From Bryobacterales bacterium (GTDB lineage: Bacteria; Acidobacteriota; Terriglobia; Bryobacterales; UBA6623), in the NCBI GenBank assembly GCA_028819215.1, contig JAPPMG010000034.1, positions 1 to 64,000 on the forward strand: DNA of 64,000 bases. Reading direction: 5' to 3'. A model generated the notes under the pieces. The model had not been told where the DNA came from, searched no databases, and saw only the letters and a list, made by a program, of their open reading frames with translations. Positions 26,952 through 35,447 of the stretch are shown in pieces (position 1 is the stretch's first letter; each line of letters opens with the position of its first letter). The position numbers and the translations under genes are program-made.

Positions 26952-28673
26952 ATGACACGCAACTGGATTGGGCGCCTGCTGGCGATCTCACTCCTTACCA
27001 TGCCGTTCGTCGCGGCGGCCCAAACCTCGGACGATGCCCCAATGATGGACGATACCGCGATGAGCGGGCCGCTATCGCCGACGGCGATGAAGGCGATGAT
27101 CTGGACCGACAAGCTCGGCTATTCAACGGGCGAACAGATGAACGTGTATCTGACCCTTGATCCGATGGGCGACACGAACGCCTACACATGCTTCGTCTAC
27201 CGCGAGAATATCGAAACCGGCGAGCGCCAGTACCTGCCGCTGACGGCCGGTGGAACACTGACCGACGACGTGGTGGACTCGGCGGGACAGACCGTCGACA
27301 ATGCCATGGCCGCCGCGGTGACTGCCAGGGATCAGGCCCTTATCTGGAGTGGTAGCGTGCCCGCGCCGGGCCTGTGGCAGTGGGTTGGTGAACTGCGCGG
27401 CGCCGACGCCACGCAGGTCGTTAAGAAAATTTACGGTAAGTTCGTGGTCTCGCAGCAATCCCGCGTAGAGCTTGGCTTTGATGGCACCGACACTGAGATC
27501 TCGACTGACACCACGTGGACCAATGACACCATCTACCGGCTCCGGCACCAAGTGTTTGTCAACGATGGCGCCACGCTGACCATCGAGCCTGGCACTCTCA
27601 TCCAAGCGAGCGGCCAGAATGCCGTCATCGTCGTGGAAAAGGGCGGCAAGATCATGGCCGAGGGCACTCGTGAGGCTCCCATCGTGATGACCTGTGATCA
27701 ATCGGTCGGGCAGCGCGAGTCGGGCTGCTGGGCGGGCCTGATCATCTTGGGCAATGCCCCGATGACTCGCGGTACGGGCCTTGCCGAGGGCGTGATCCCG
27801 GAGACGCGGCCGACGTATGGCGGCGACGATCCGATGGACTCCAGCGGCGTGCTGCGGTACGTGCGCGTTGAGTTTGCCGGCGTTGACTTCAATCCCGAGA
27901 CCCAGCCCAACGGCTTCGGTTTCCACGGCGTGGGCTCCGGCACGGTCATCGACCATATCCAGGCGCACGAGGGCGAGGACGATGGCATCGAGTTCTTCGG
28001 CGGCAATGCCGATTGCATGTACTGCGTCTCTAGCGGCTCCAAGGACGATTCGCTCGACTGGGCGTTCGGCTGGCAGGGCACGGCACAGTATGTGTTTATT
28101 CAGCAGGATCCGCTGGCCGACAACGGTATCGAGGCCGACAATGACAGCCAGGGCTTCGACCGCACGCCGCGCTCCCACCCCCAGTTGTACAACGTCACGC
28201 TCGTGGGCGGATTGGCCCAAGATGAGAACTCGAGTTCGGGTGACGGCATGCGGATTCGCGTCGGCTCGGCGATCACGGCGCGCAACGTCCTGCTGACTGG
28301 CTTCGGTGGTGACGCGCTTGATGTGCGCGACAACTCGCCATCGCTGTTTATGGACGGCACGAGCAGCATCAAGAACGCAATCATCCACTCCAACGGCGGC
28401 GAGACGGGCGCCGACCAGATCGCGGGCGGCGTCGCTTCTTCCGTGGAGTACATGGACGTGGACCCGATGCTGGTCAACGTGCGCTACGAGGCAAACCCCG
28501 ACCCGCGCCCGATGCTCGGCTCGCCGGCCCTGCTGATCGGCAACGCTGCCACCCCGCCCGGCACCGGTTCGCTCGACACGAGCGCGCAGTTCATCGGTGC
28601 CTTCGGTGACGAGAACTGGCTCGAAGAGTGGACTTTCTTCGGCGACGAATTTGACTACGACACATCCGAATAG
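26952..28673 (+). CDS. Secreted beta-helix-like protein of unknown function (573 aa)
   Basis: A strong signal peptide (LLAISLLTMPFVAAAQ) is preceded by AAGGAGA at about 26937-26943 with 8-base spacing to the ATG. Residues about 45-165 form an unknown domain (DKLGYSTGEQMNVYLTLD). From about 195 a repeated right-handed beta-helix-type pattern starts (VNDGATLTIEPGTLIQAS, then GGKIMAEGTREAPIVMT and LRYVRVEFAG). It is rich in Asp and Gly and low in Lys, suggesting an extracellular, possibly calcium-binding, protein. A strong terminator follows, so it is a single-gene unit and probably well expressed. No catalytic residues are identified. Confidence 0.7.
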   Translation: MTRNWIGRLLAISLLTMPFVAAAQTSDDAPMMDDTAMSGPLSPTAMKAMIWTDKLGYSTGEQMNVYLTLDPMGDTNAYTCFVYRENIETGERQYLPLTAGGTLTDDVVDSAGQTVDNAMAAAVTARDQALIWSGSVPAPGLWQWVGELRGADATQVVKKIYGKFVVSQQSRVELGFDGTDTEISTDTTWTNDTIYRLRHQVFVNDGATLTIEPGTLIQASGQNAVIVVEKGGKIMAEGTREAPIVMTCDQSVGQRESGCWAGLIILGNAPMTRGTGLAEGVIPETRPTYGGDDPMDSSGVLRYVRVEFAGVDFNPETQPNGFGFHGVGSGTVIDHIQAHEGEDDGIEFFGGNADCMYCVSSGSKDDSLDWAFGWQGTAQYVFIQQDPLADNGIEADNDSQGFDRTPRSHPQLYNVTLVGGLAQDENSSSGDGMRIRVGSAITARNVLLTGFGGDALDVRDNSPSLFMDGTSSIKNAIIHSNGGETGADQIAGGVASSVEYMDVDPMLVNVRYEANPDPRPMLGSPALLIGNAATPPGTGSLDTSAQFIGAFGDENWLEEWTFFGDEFDYDTSE

Positions 28674-28684
28674 GTCGGATCGTA

Positions 28685-28721
28685 GAGGCCGTCGGCGGCT
28701 GGCCCTGCCGCCGACGGCCTC
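28685..28721 (+). terminator. Strong hairpin terminator after the beta-helix gene
   Basis: A perfect 15-base-pair stem (28685-28699 pairing with 28707-28721) with a 7-base loop lies 12 bases past the stop codon. The GC-rich stem (GAGGCCGTCGGCGGC) is followed by only a short T stretch (TT), so it is not a perfect intrinsic terminator but is a strong candidate or mRNA 3' stabiliser. Confidence 0.75.
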
Positions 28722-29053
28722 TTCCATCACCGGTGACGAATTTGGTAACGCCGTATCCGGCGGCCCGGACGAGACTGCGGAATAGCTTTGTACTTTCGGG
28801 CTGCCTCGGCAAGGGGCGCCACGGCTTGTCCGCCAATGGAAGCGGCTCTGTGGTCGTGGCACGCCCGCACGAGGCTGCAGAGCTGCTGCTGGCCCCGCGT
28901 CGCGACGCTGGTCCGGAGGGCAGCAGTGGACCGTCGAGCTAGTAGGCAGGTCAGCCTCGCTGTGTCTGCATCAAGGGCGGCACCAATAAATCCCTGTGCG
29001 ACAATCGCAGGTAACGGAAGGCTTTTTGCAGCACTTGCCGACACGCACAGCAC
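28722..29053. other. Intergenic stretch, no gene seen
   Basis: This stretch of 332 bases lies between the terminator and the serine protease gene. Open frames here on both strands have arginine- and alanine-rich, non-coding-like products and no recognisable family. It must contain the promoter of the protease gene, but no clear -35/-10 pair stands out. Confidence 0.4.
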
Positions 29054-30082
29054 ATGAAGGTACCAGCACTTGCAACACTTGCACTGGCCGGTCTAGCCGC
29101 GCTCCAAGCCGAAACAACCGAAGGCCCGCCCAACCGTAGGGATCTCGCCGGCGGAGCCGCGATCACCGCCAGCGCAGCACCCTTCCTGGTATTTCGCGAA
29201 ACCAACTACGGCGCGCACTACTCGGCCTGCCTTGGAACGCTGATCTCACGAAGCTGGGTCGTGACTGCGGCACACTGCTTGGACACAGCCGGGCGCCAGC
29301 TGACCGTCCGGCATATCGGCTACGAGCAAATCCAAGCATTCGCGAGGCCGCCGGGCCGGGCTGACGAGAGGCGGCACATCACCAACCACATCCATCCAGA
29401 CTACGTGCCGATACCCGACGGCTCGACCAACTGGACATGGGAACAGGAAGGAACGGACATCGCGCTGGTGAGGCTTCCAAGACCGTTCCGAAGCTCAAGA
29501 GTCACGCCGGCGCGCCTGCCAACGGCAACCGAGGCGCTCACGATCCAGCCCGGCCTGACCGTACACACGATCGGTAAGACTGGACGCCGGAACGCCGCGC
29601 GCGCCGACTGGCCCATCGAATCCAAGCCGAGCGACTCGACGATCACCGTGCGCACGGATCCGGCATCGCGGTACATCGAACGAGGCGACAGTGGCGGGCC
29701 AATGCTGATGCGAATCGGGAGAGAATGGGTGCTCATCGGCGTCAGCTCCAGCAGCATCAGCGACGTTCAGACCGGCCAGCAAAAGCAACTCGCCGCCGTA
29801 AACGTCAGCCACTACCACGAATGGATCGCCAGCCTAGGAGTGGACGGGATCGAGCCGCCCGACTCGCGGCTGCCAAGTGCGCCGCCGCCGAGCACGCCTA
29901 GGTCGCGGCCAGGCGGCACTATCACGCTGACACTGGAAGCCAAAGACCTGACCGGGCTGACCTGCTCGATCAAGACTAGCAACGGCCGCTCCGTAACCGG
30001 AATCAGCTACAGCGGCAGGACAACCTTCAACTGGACACTTTCCGGCCCGTTCCGCAGGGATATCACCGTCAACTGCGAATAG
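29054..30082 (+). CDS. Trypsin-like (S1) serine protease with C-terminal beta domain
   Basis: A secreted endopeptidase of 342 residues. A short signal (ATLALAGLAALQAE) and a propeptide junction around NRRDLAGG precede a complete catalytic triad: H74 (TAAHC), D135 (GTDIALVRL) and S213 (RGDSGGPM). A proline/serine-rich linker (about residues 265-285) leads to a roughly 55-residue C-terminal domain (GGTITLTLEAKDLTGLTC...) likely to form a small beta-sandwich for targeting or substrate binding. Family knowledge implies activation by N-terminal cleavage. It is monocistronic. A truncated relative occurs at 13081-13842. Confidence 0.85.
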   Translation: MKVPALATLALAGLAALQAETTEGPPNRRDLAGGAAITASAAPFLVFRETNYGAHYSACLGTLISRSWVVTAAHCLDTAGRQLTVRHIGYEQIQAFARPPGRADERRHITNHIHPDYVPIPDGSTNWTWEQEGTDIALVRLPRPFRSSRVTPARLPTATEALTIQPGLTVHTIGKTGRRNAARADWPIESKPSDSTITVRTDPASRYIERGDSGGPMLMRIGREWVLIGVSSSSISDVQTGQQKQLAAVNVSHYHEWIASLGVDGIEPPDSRLPSAPPPSTPRSRPGGTITLTLEAKDLTGLTCSIKTSNGRSVTGISYSGRTTFNWTLSGPFRRDITVNCE

Positions 30083-30276
30083 AATAGCCACACGCAACTC
30101 TTGATCGAAACAGCAGCCGCTCCCGATGGATGCCGCCGGTGCAACGGGTGAAGGGAGGAACTCGGCGGCCCGGTCAAGATCTTCGGCCGATGCAATGGCA
30201 GAGGCGTCAGCCCCGATGCCATTCGGGAAAGACAGGGTTGCGATCGTCAAGTCGAAATAACGTGATCGAGATGAAG

Positions 30277-30435
30277 CTAGGCGAAGACACGGGGAGAAAG
30301 ACCAGGCCACCGATGGCCTCTTGGTCTTAACCTCCCTTTCTTCAGCGAGCCCCCGAGCGCTTTTCGTGGGAAGAACGCGCTCGCAATCGACCGGTAGTGA
30401 TCGGCGTAACCGTCCAAGGTCTCGGGCTTCGCCAC
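30277..30435 (-). CDS. Small ORF coupled to the AbiEi-like gene, possibly truncated
   Basis: A GTG at 30435 overlaps the stop of the AbiEi-like gene by one base (TAGTG), a typical coupled arrangement, and opens 52 codons with protein-like sequence at the start (AKPETLDGYADHYRSIASAF). The C-terminus becomes arginine/proline-rich and stops at 30277, which looks like a frameshifted end. It may be the remains of a partner gene, such as a toxin. No family is recognised, and no further coding is identified down to 30083. Confidence 0.35.
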   Translation of the reverse strand: MAKPETLDGYADHYRSIASAFFPRKALGGSLKKGRLRPRGHRWPGLSPRVFA

Positions 30436-31529
30436 TAGAATTCGATCCTTTCTTGGCGTAGGTGTTTCGCCATTTCCTGTGCGCGGCCCTCACCGAGCAT
30501 GAGGTCCAGATAGACTTGGACCGGACTCGCAAGCCAGATCCCGTCGACTAGATCACGAAAAAGCAACTCGCCCGATGACTTGACGTCAATGACCACAAGG
30601 TTCGCTTCCTCGTCCCCGATCCGGGCATTAAGTGCGGCAAGCACCCCATCTGCAGGGGCGCCGAGCATCAGTCGGCAACGTACCTGGGAGACGGCCGAAA
30701 GATAGGGCGCGTATTGTTGTCCTGCCGCTTCATGGGTGATCGCGTATTCGGCCCTATTGGCGGTGCAGGCCTCGGAGAACTTTTGGATCAGCCCCTCGGC
30801 ACCTAGCGAGGGCACAAAGTATCGCCGCAATGCAATGGGCCGCAGCACTGCTAGTTGCTTGGCCCATTCATCCAGCAAAGCGCCAGGCTTTCGCAGATGC
30901 CGTTCCTTCGTTGGCCCCCGCCCGCGCGATACCACCCAATCAAGTCTTTCCAATCTCGCTAGCACCTGCGAGGCAGTCGCAGACGAGACCCGCGCCTGCG
31001 CCGCTGTCTCCTTGACTCCGAGCCACTCGCCATGCCGCATCAGGAGCATGTGCAGCACTTGCGCACGACGACCTAGGAACAAGGACCTTATGGATTTCGA
31101 TAAGTTTTTCGGGGGCGGCTTGTCCAGGAAGACGTAGATGTCCGGGGCGGGGAGAAACAGGCTGCCGCCGCTGTCGTAGTAGCCTACCCGCTCGTCCCTC
31201 AGCAAGGCCCTCGCTCCAGGTGAAATTGATTGGGCAACTAAGAACGACACGGGTTTCCGTCCTTCCGAGGATTGGAGGCATCTACGTGAAAATTCTTGGA
31301 ACTGCCAAAGTGCCTGTCGCGCGTCGCGAGGATAGAGGACCTTCTTCACGTCTATGAGCAACGTGGCTGTCTTCCCGTTCACCCGGAGCTCAACAAGGGC
31401 GTCATGCCCCCGAACCGGACCATCGAAATGTATGGGAGGATCCAACCTCGCTTGCACCTCGGGAAGCTGGTTCAGCATTGCGAGAAACTGATCGAGCAGC
31501 CGTTGATTCATGACGTCTGGATAAAGCAT
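30435..31529 (-). CDS. AbiEi-like antitoxin/regulator with nuclease-like N-terminus
   Basis: A 364-residue protein resembling the type IV AbiEi-family antitoxin group. The N-terminal region has ELRVNGKTATLLIDVKK, a pattern compatible with a PD-(D/E)xK nuclease core (D/E...DxK). A winged helix-turn-helix near the centre (WLGVKETAAQARVSSATASQ) is followed by a C-terminal domain ending YLDLMLGEGRAQEMAKHL, typical of AbiEi. ATG 31529 is preferred over GTG 31538 and ATG 31511, with AGAG 8 bases upstream. The quasi-palindrome at 31542-31559 sits immediately ahead, so autorepression is likely. No nucleotidyltransferase toxin gene is intact nearby. Confidence 0.6.
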   Translation of the reverse strand: MLYPDVMNQRLLDQFLAMLNQLPEVQARLDPPIHFDGPVRGHDALVELRVNGKTATLLIDVKKVLYPRDARQALWQFQEFSRRCLQSSEGRKPVSFLVAQSISPGARALLRDERVGYYDSGGSLFLPAPDIYVFLDKPPPKNLSKSIRSLFLGRRAQVLHMLLMRHGEWLGVKETAAQARVSSATASQVLARLERLDWVVSRGRGPTKERHLRKPGALLDEWAKQLAVLRPIALRRYFVPSLGAEGLIQKFSEACTANRAEYAITHEAAGQQYAPYLSAVSQVRCRLMLGAPADGVLAALNARIGDEEANLVVIDVKSSGELLFRDLVDGIWLASPVQVYLDLMLGEGRAQEMAKHLRQERIEF

Positions 31530-31541
31530 TGAAATCACTCT

Positions 31542-31559
31542 ATTTGCTGTACAGTAAAT
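31542..31559. promoter_or_regulatory. Quasi-palindromic operator candidate before the AbiEi-like gene
   Basis: ATTTGCTGTACAGTAAAT reads nearly the same on both strands (16 of 18 positions), centred on the perfect 8-mer CTGTACAG at 31547-31554. It lies 12 bases upstream of the ATG in an AT-rich patch that would contain the promoter. The encoded protein has a central winged helix, so binding by its own product is the simplest reading. Confidence 0.5.
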
Positions 31560-31945
31560 ATTGCTATTTTATCGTATATTCAAGGGATTAGGCTCATCAA
31601 TTGCATAGCAAAGCTAGCATGGGGCTGATTGATTCGAGGGCTCGCGGTCGGTCTCAGCATCCAAGGCTGCACCGACGGATCGCGTTTGGCTCCATGGCGC
31701 ACCGCAATCGCCAGCAGAGGGGTTCAAGGCTATAGGTGTTTGGCCCGAAACACCTCGGGCAACCAGCGGGCTGTTGCTGTCCCGAATGACGCTTGCCCGC
31801 CGGAATTCTTCTTGCAGCCTCTCGCAAGTCTTTCAAATAGCATGACTTGTAGGCAGGAAGGCCGCTAATGCTCGTGTTGGGATAGCTTGCAACGCATCGA
31901 CCGCGGATTGCGCACGTCGGGCGACACTTGGATCGAGGGAACTGG
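31560..31945. other. Intergenic stretch, no gene seen
   Basis: Nearly 390 bases between the AbiEi-like promoter and the TPR-TonB gene. The first 40 bases are AT-rich and likely promoter sequence for the gene on the minus strand. The rest shows no open frame with coding-like composition, no tRNA and no hairpin terminator. Confidence 0.4.
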
Positions 31946-32947
31946 CTAGATCAGGCGGAACGCGATCTCCAGCCGCAGTCGCGACGGAACCCTGCGCCCT
32001 TCGCTGCGAGCTGGACGGAAGCGCCACTGCCGCACGGCTTCGACAGCCTCGTCATCGAGGCCAAGACCTAGATAGCGCAGGACGAGGATATTGGCGGGCA
32101 CTCCGTCCGCGTCCACATCGACTTGGAGCAGCACGCTGCCTTCGTGATTCGCGATCCGCGCTTCGTCTGTGTAGTCGGGCTCGCTGCGCTCGATCAACAC
32201 GGCCGGCTGAACACCGGCACCCCCCGCCAACGTCCCCAAGTCCGCCGGGTTCGCCGGAGTCGACTGCTCTCGGCGGAGTTCGAGGGCACGCTCCTCGAAC
32301 TCCGCTGCGTCGATCGGTCGCGACAGCTTGTGCAGCAGCCGGGCTAGGTGGTCTAGCGTCATGATCGTGTCCGGATGATCCTCGCCGAGGCTCTGCTCGC
32401 GGATCTCTAGCGCCGTGCGGTAGTAGGACTCGGCCTTTGCATAGAGAACTTGGTTCTCGTAGAGCACCGCGAGATTGTTGACGACTGCAGCCACGTCGGC
32501 ATGATCCCGGCCTAGCAGGCGCGTTCGGGTGGCGAACGCCAGCTTGTAGAAGTTCTCCGCCTCCGTGTACTTGACGCGCAGGTGATAGTAGCGCCCGATG
32601 TCATTGAGCAAGGACGCGTACTCTAGGCTCTCCGCGCCCCACGCCAGCCGCCCGATCTCGTCGGCCTCGCGATAGAGCTGCTCTGGCACCGCGTAGTCGC
32701 CCCGGCTCAGGTGCAGCTTGGCCAGCTCCATCAGGGGCACCACCCGTCGAGGGTCGTCCTGGGAGAAGCCGCGCGCCTCCTCGCGCGCCCGCCGCAGCAG
32801 GCGGGCCGCTTGGTCAAACTCCTTGGTTGCGAGGGCCTGCCGGGCCGAGCGGATGGACTCGTCCCAAGACTCGTCCTGCGCCCGTCCCGAACCGGCACAC
32901 AACGCCACCGAGGCCGCAACCACTACCGTGAGGAAATTGCGTCCCAC
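31946..32947 (-). CDS. TPR-repeat protein with C-terminal TonB domain
   Basis: A signal peptide (VVVAASVALCAGSGRAQ) is followed by four or so tetratricopeptide-type repeats (residues about 30-220; for example YAKAESYYRTALEIREQSLG and YTEAENFYKLAFATRTRLLG). The C-terminal domain of about 75 residues resembles TonB (EARIANHEGSVLLQVDVDAD, then AVEAVRQWRFRPA). There is no N-terminal membrane anchor or Pro-rich spacer, so it differs from classical TonB and cannot transduce energy in the usual way. It could be a periplasmic adaptor binding a TonB box or peptidoglycan. The length is 333 residues. Confidence 0.75.
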   Translation of the reverse strand: MGRNFLTVVVAASVALCAGSGRAQDESWDESIRSARQALATKEFDQAARLLRRAREEARGFSQDDPRRVVPLMELAKLHLSRGDYAVPEQLYREADEIGRLAWGAESLEYASLLNDIGRYYHLRVKYTEAENFYKLAFATRTRLLGRDHADVAAVVNNLAVLYENQVLYAKAESYYRTALEIREQSLGEDHPDTIMTLDHLARLLHKLSRPIDAAEFEERALELRREQSTPANPADLGTLAGGAGVQPAVLIERSEPDYTDEARIANHEGSVLLQVDVDADGVPANILVLRYLGLGLDDEAVEAVRQWRFRPARSEGRRVPSRLRLEIAFRLI

Positions 32948-32959
32948 CGTTGCAATTCA

Positions 32960-33118
32960 CTATTCATTGCGGTCACGGTGCAAATCAAGCCACCATTCCC
33001 GCGACACCCTGAACTCCCAGTTTATCAGCACCTCGGGCTTCCCAGTGCGCCGGAACGGGTCGTCGAGCCGTGCCGTGGCGCCGCTCGCGGCCGAGATCTT
33101 GACCCCCTCGGCTGCCAT
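32960..33118 (-). CDS. Small hypothetical protein (52 aa)
   Basis: An open frame from ATG 33118, ten bases after the epimerase stop on the same strand, encodes a charged 52-residue product ending RDRNE. No family is recognised and it has no signal or membrane segment. Its position makes it a possible last gene of the nucleotide-sugar unit, but it may be chance. Confidence 0.3.
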   Translation of the reverse strand: MAAEGVKISAASGATARLDDPFRRTGKPEVLINWEFRVSREWWLDLHRDRNE

Positions 33119-33128
33119 CGAGCGCCGC

Positions 33129-34103
33129 TCAAGGCAGCGCCAGTCGGCGGGCCCAGTCGCGATTGTCCTCGTACCAGCGAACCATCTCTTCGATGCCCGC
33201 GCGCAGCGAGGTTTCGGGCTGCCAGCCAAGCAGTTGCCGGGCCTTACCGATGTCTGCCCACGTGGCCGGCACGTCCACGCGCGGCACCGCTGCCCGCCGG
33301 ATGAGGGCCTTGCGACCCAAGCACTCCTCGATCAGTCGCAATGCGTCGCTCAGCGCTACGGGCACGTTCGAACCCAAGTTGATCACTTCGAAGCCTGTCG
33401 CGGCCTCGGCTGCCGCAGTTCCGCGGGCGATGTCCGCGACATAGGTGAAATCACGCGACTGGCTGCCATCGCCGCGCAGGGTGATAGGCTGGCCCTCGCG
33501 AATCCAGCGAACGAAGCGGAAGAGGCTCATGTCAGGCCGCCCGGCCGGTCCGTAGACAGTGAAATAGCGCAATACCGTCACGTCGAGGCCGCGAACGTGG
33601 TGATGGGCGTGGGCCAGCGCTTCGGCGGATAGCTTCGAAGCCGCATACGGCGAGCGGGGCCGCCCAGTGTCGCCGCCTTCGTGGAGGGGGAGATACTCGC
33701 TCGCTCCGTAGACGCTCGAAGTCGATGCCAGTACGAGCTTTTCCACACCGTGTGCGCTGCATGCGTCCAACACGTGCTGCGTGCCGATGGCGTTCGCGGC
33801 GACGTAGGCATTCGGCTGCGCGACGCTTTGCGGCGCCCCGGCGCGGGCGGCCAAGTGGAAGACGGCGGCGAAGCGGGCGCGCTTGAACTCGGCGTCCAGG
33901 CAACTCCGATCAGTGATGTCTGCGCGAGCGAAGCGGAATCCGGCACGGTGCTCGAGCTGAGCGAGCCGCCAGTGCTTGATGACAGGGTCATAGGCGTCGT
34001 TCAGGTTGTCGAGCCCGACGACCTGTGCGCCAACGTCGAGCAGACGTGCCGCGAGCCAGTGGCCGATGAAGCCCGCCGCGCCAGTGACAAGGTATGTCGG
34101 CAT
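33129..34103 (-). CDS. NAD-dependent nucleotide-sugar epimerase/dehydratase (UDP-glucuronate 4-epimerase-like)
   Basis: An extended short-chain dehydrogenase of 324 residues. The NAD-binding motif TGAAGFIG lies at residues 7-14, and the catalytic pair in SSVYG and SPYAASK (YxxxK) is present, as are FHLAARAG and RYFTVYGPAGRPDM, which resemble UDP-glucuronate or UDP-galactose 4-epimerases. It lies 17 bases downstream of the nucleotide-sugar dehydrogenase gene. The likely job is making an activated uronic acid or amino-uronic acid for a capsule or lipopolysaccharide. Exact substrate is not decidable. Confidence 0.85.
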   Translation of the reverse strand: MPTYLVTGAAGFIGHWLAARLLDVGAQVVGLDNLNDAYDPVIKHWRLAQLEHRAGFRFARADITDRSCLDAEFKRARFAAVFHLAARAGAPQSVAQPNAYVAANAIGTQHVLDACSAHGVEKLVLASTSSVYGASEYLPLHEGGDTGRPRSPYAASKLSAEALAHAHHHVRGLDVTVLRYFTVYGPAGRPDMSLFRFVRWIREGQPITLRGDGSQSRDFTYVADIARGTAAAEAATGFEVINLGSNVPVALSDALRLIEECLGRKALIRRAAVPRVDVPATWADIGKARQLLGWQPETSLRAGIEEMVRWYEDNRDWARRLALP

Positions 34104-34120
34104 GCGCTGATCCCCCGCCT

Positions 34121-35419
34121 TCAGAGGCGCAGCAGGTGCGGGGCAGAGGCGCCGCTGAGCGCGTTCCGGGTATCTAGGATCAGCGGCGCTACCTCGAGCA
34201 GGCGCGGGTAGTCCACGCCATCGTGATCCGCTAGGATGACCGCGATATCAGCCTCGCTGGCGGAGCGGATCAACTCGCTGCGGTCCAAGGCCAGCGAGCC
34301 GACGCGCAACTTGGCGACATGAGGGTCGCTGAATGTGATGTTGGCGCCCATGTTCGAAAGCAACGCCGCGATGTCGAGCGCCGGGGATTCGCGGGTGTCC
34401 CCTACGTTGCGCTTGTAGGCCACTCCGACCAAGTGGATCCGACTGCCCTTGACCGGCTTGCCCGAGTCGTTGAGTGCCGATTGGACCCGGTCCACGACGT
34501 GGCGCGGCATCGCGCCGTTGATCTCCGATGCCAGCCGGATCAGCCGCGGTTCGTATCCCGCCTGCCTGGATTTCCAAGACAGCAAGTGCGGGTCGACCGG
34601 GACGCAGTGTCCGCCCAGGCCGGGGCCGGGATAGAAGGGCATGAACCCGAACGGCTTCGTCGCAGCCGCTTCGATGACCTCCCACACGTCGATGCCCATG
34701 CGGCTGCACAGGACGGCGGTCTCGTTGGCCAGCCCGATGTTTACCATGCGAAACGTGTTTTCGAGCAGCTTGGCGGTCTCGGCGGCCAGCGTGGATGACA
34801 CCGGCACGACCGTGTCCATGACCCTGTCATAGAAGGCCCGCCCCATCCGCAGGCACTCGGGCGTCACCCCTCCGATGATCTTGGGGATGTCTTTCGTACG
34901 GTGATCGGGATTGGCTGGATCCACGCGCTCCGGGGAGTAGCACAGGAAGAAATCCGCGCCTACCCGCAGACCGCGCTCGGCCAGGATCGGAAGCACCGCC
35001 TCCTCCGTGGTCCCAGGGTAGGTCGTCGATTCCAAGACTACGAGCATGCCGGGCCGCAGGTGCTTCGCCAGCGCATTAGACGCTTCTAGGACGTGAGTGA
35101 GATCGGGATCCTTGGTCTTGCGCAGCGGAGTCGGCACACAGATCGAGACGGCATCGCAGTCGGCAAGTTCGGAGCAGTCCGAACTGGCTCGCAGGCGGCC
35201 CGATCGCACCAGTTCCGCGAGCAAGCGCGCGTCGACATCCGGCACGCTGCAGCGGCCGGAATTGATCTCCCTGACAGTTTCGGACGCGGTGTCGATGCCC
35301 ACGACCGAGAATCCGGCGCGGGCCACCTCGACTGCAAGTGGCAGACCGGCATAGCCCAGCCCCACAACACCCGCTCGGGCGCTGCCGCCAGCGAGCCGAG
35401 CCTCCAGTCTGCGTGCCAT
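34121..35419 (-). CDS. Nucleotide-sugar 6-dehydrogenase (UDP-N-acetylglucosamine type, WbpA-like)
   Basis: A UDP-sugar dehydrogenase of 432 residues with three domains: a Rossmann NAD domain (GVVGLGYAGLPLAVEVARAG), a central domain and a C-terminal UDP-binding domain (GVAYKRNVGDTRESPALDI). The catalytic cysteine lies in GLGGHCVPVDPHLL. It oxidises the C6 alcohol of a UDP-hexosamine twice to give a uronate. The spacing of motifs (LENTFRMVNIGLANE) fits the WbpA/WecC class better than UDP-glucose dehydrogenase. It is followed by the epimerase gene, so the two act in sequence on the same sugar nucleotide. Confidence 0.88.
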   Translation of the reverse strand: MARRLEARLAGGSARAGVVGLGYAGLPLAVEVARAGFSVVGIDTASETVREINSGRCSVPDVDARLLAELVRSGRLRASSDCSELADCDAVSICVPTPLRKTKDPDLTHVLEASNALAKHLRPGMLVVLESTTYPGTTEEAVLPILAERGLRVGADFFLCYSPERVDPANPDHRTKDIPKIIGGVTPECLRMGRAFYDRVMDTVVPVSSTLAAETAKLLENTFRMVNIGLANETAVLCSRMGIDVWEVIEAAATKPFGFMPFYPGPGLGGHCVPVDPHLLSWKSRQAGYEPRLIRLASEINGAMPRHVVDRVQSALNDSGKPVKGSRIHLVGVAYKRNVGDTRESPALDIAALLSNMGANITFSDPHVAKLRVGSLALDRSELIRSASEADIAVILADHDGVDYPRLLEVAPLILDTRNALSGASAPHLLRL

Positions 35420-35447
35420 CGCCGTGTGTTTCAGCGGTGGCCGCCGG

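Noticed and set aside
27123..28862. Long antisense open frame over the beta-helix gene (579 codons)
   Set aside because: The sense strand has a signal peptide, ribosome binding site and terminator; the antisense product has low-complexity, Ala/Arg/Val-rich composition and no family.
31547..31554. SOS (LexA) box at CTGTACAG
   Set aside because: The E. coli-type box needs CTGT-N8-ACAG; here the half-sites abut, so it is better read as a palindrome for another dimer.
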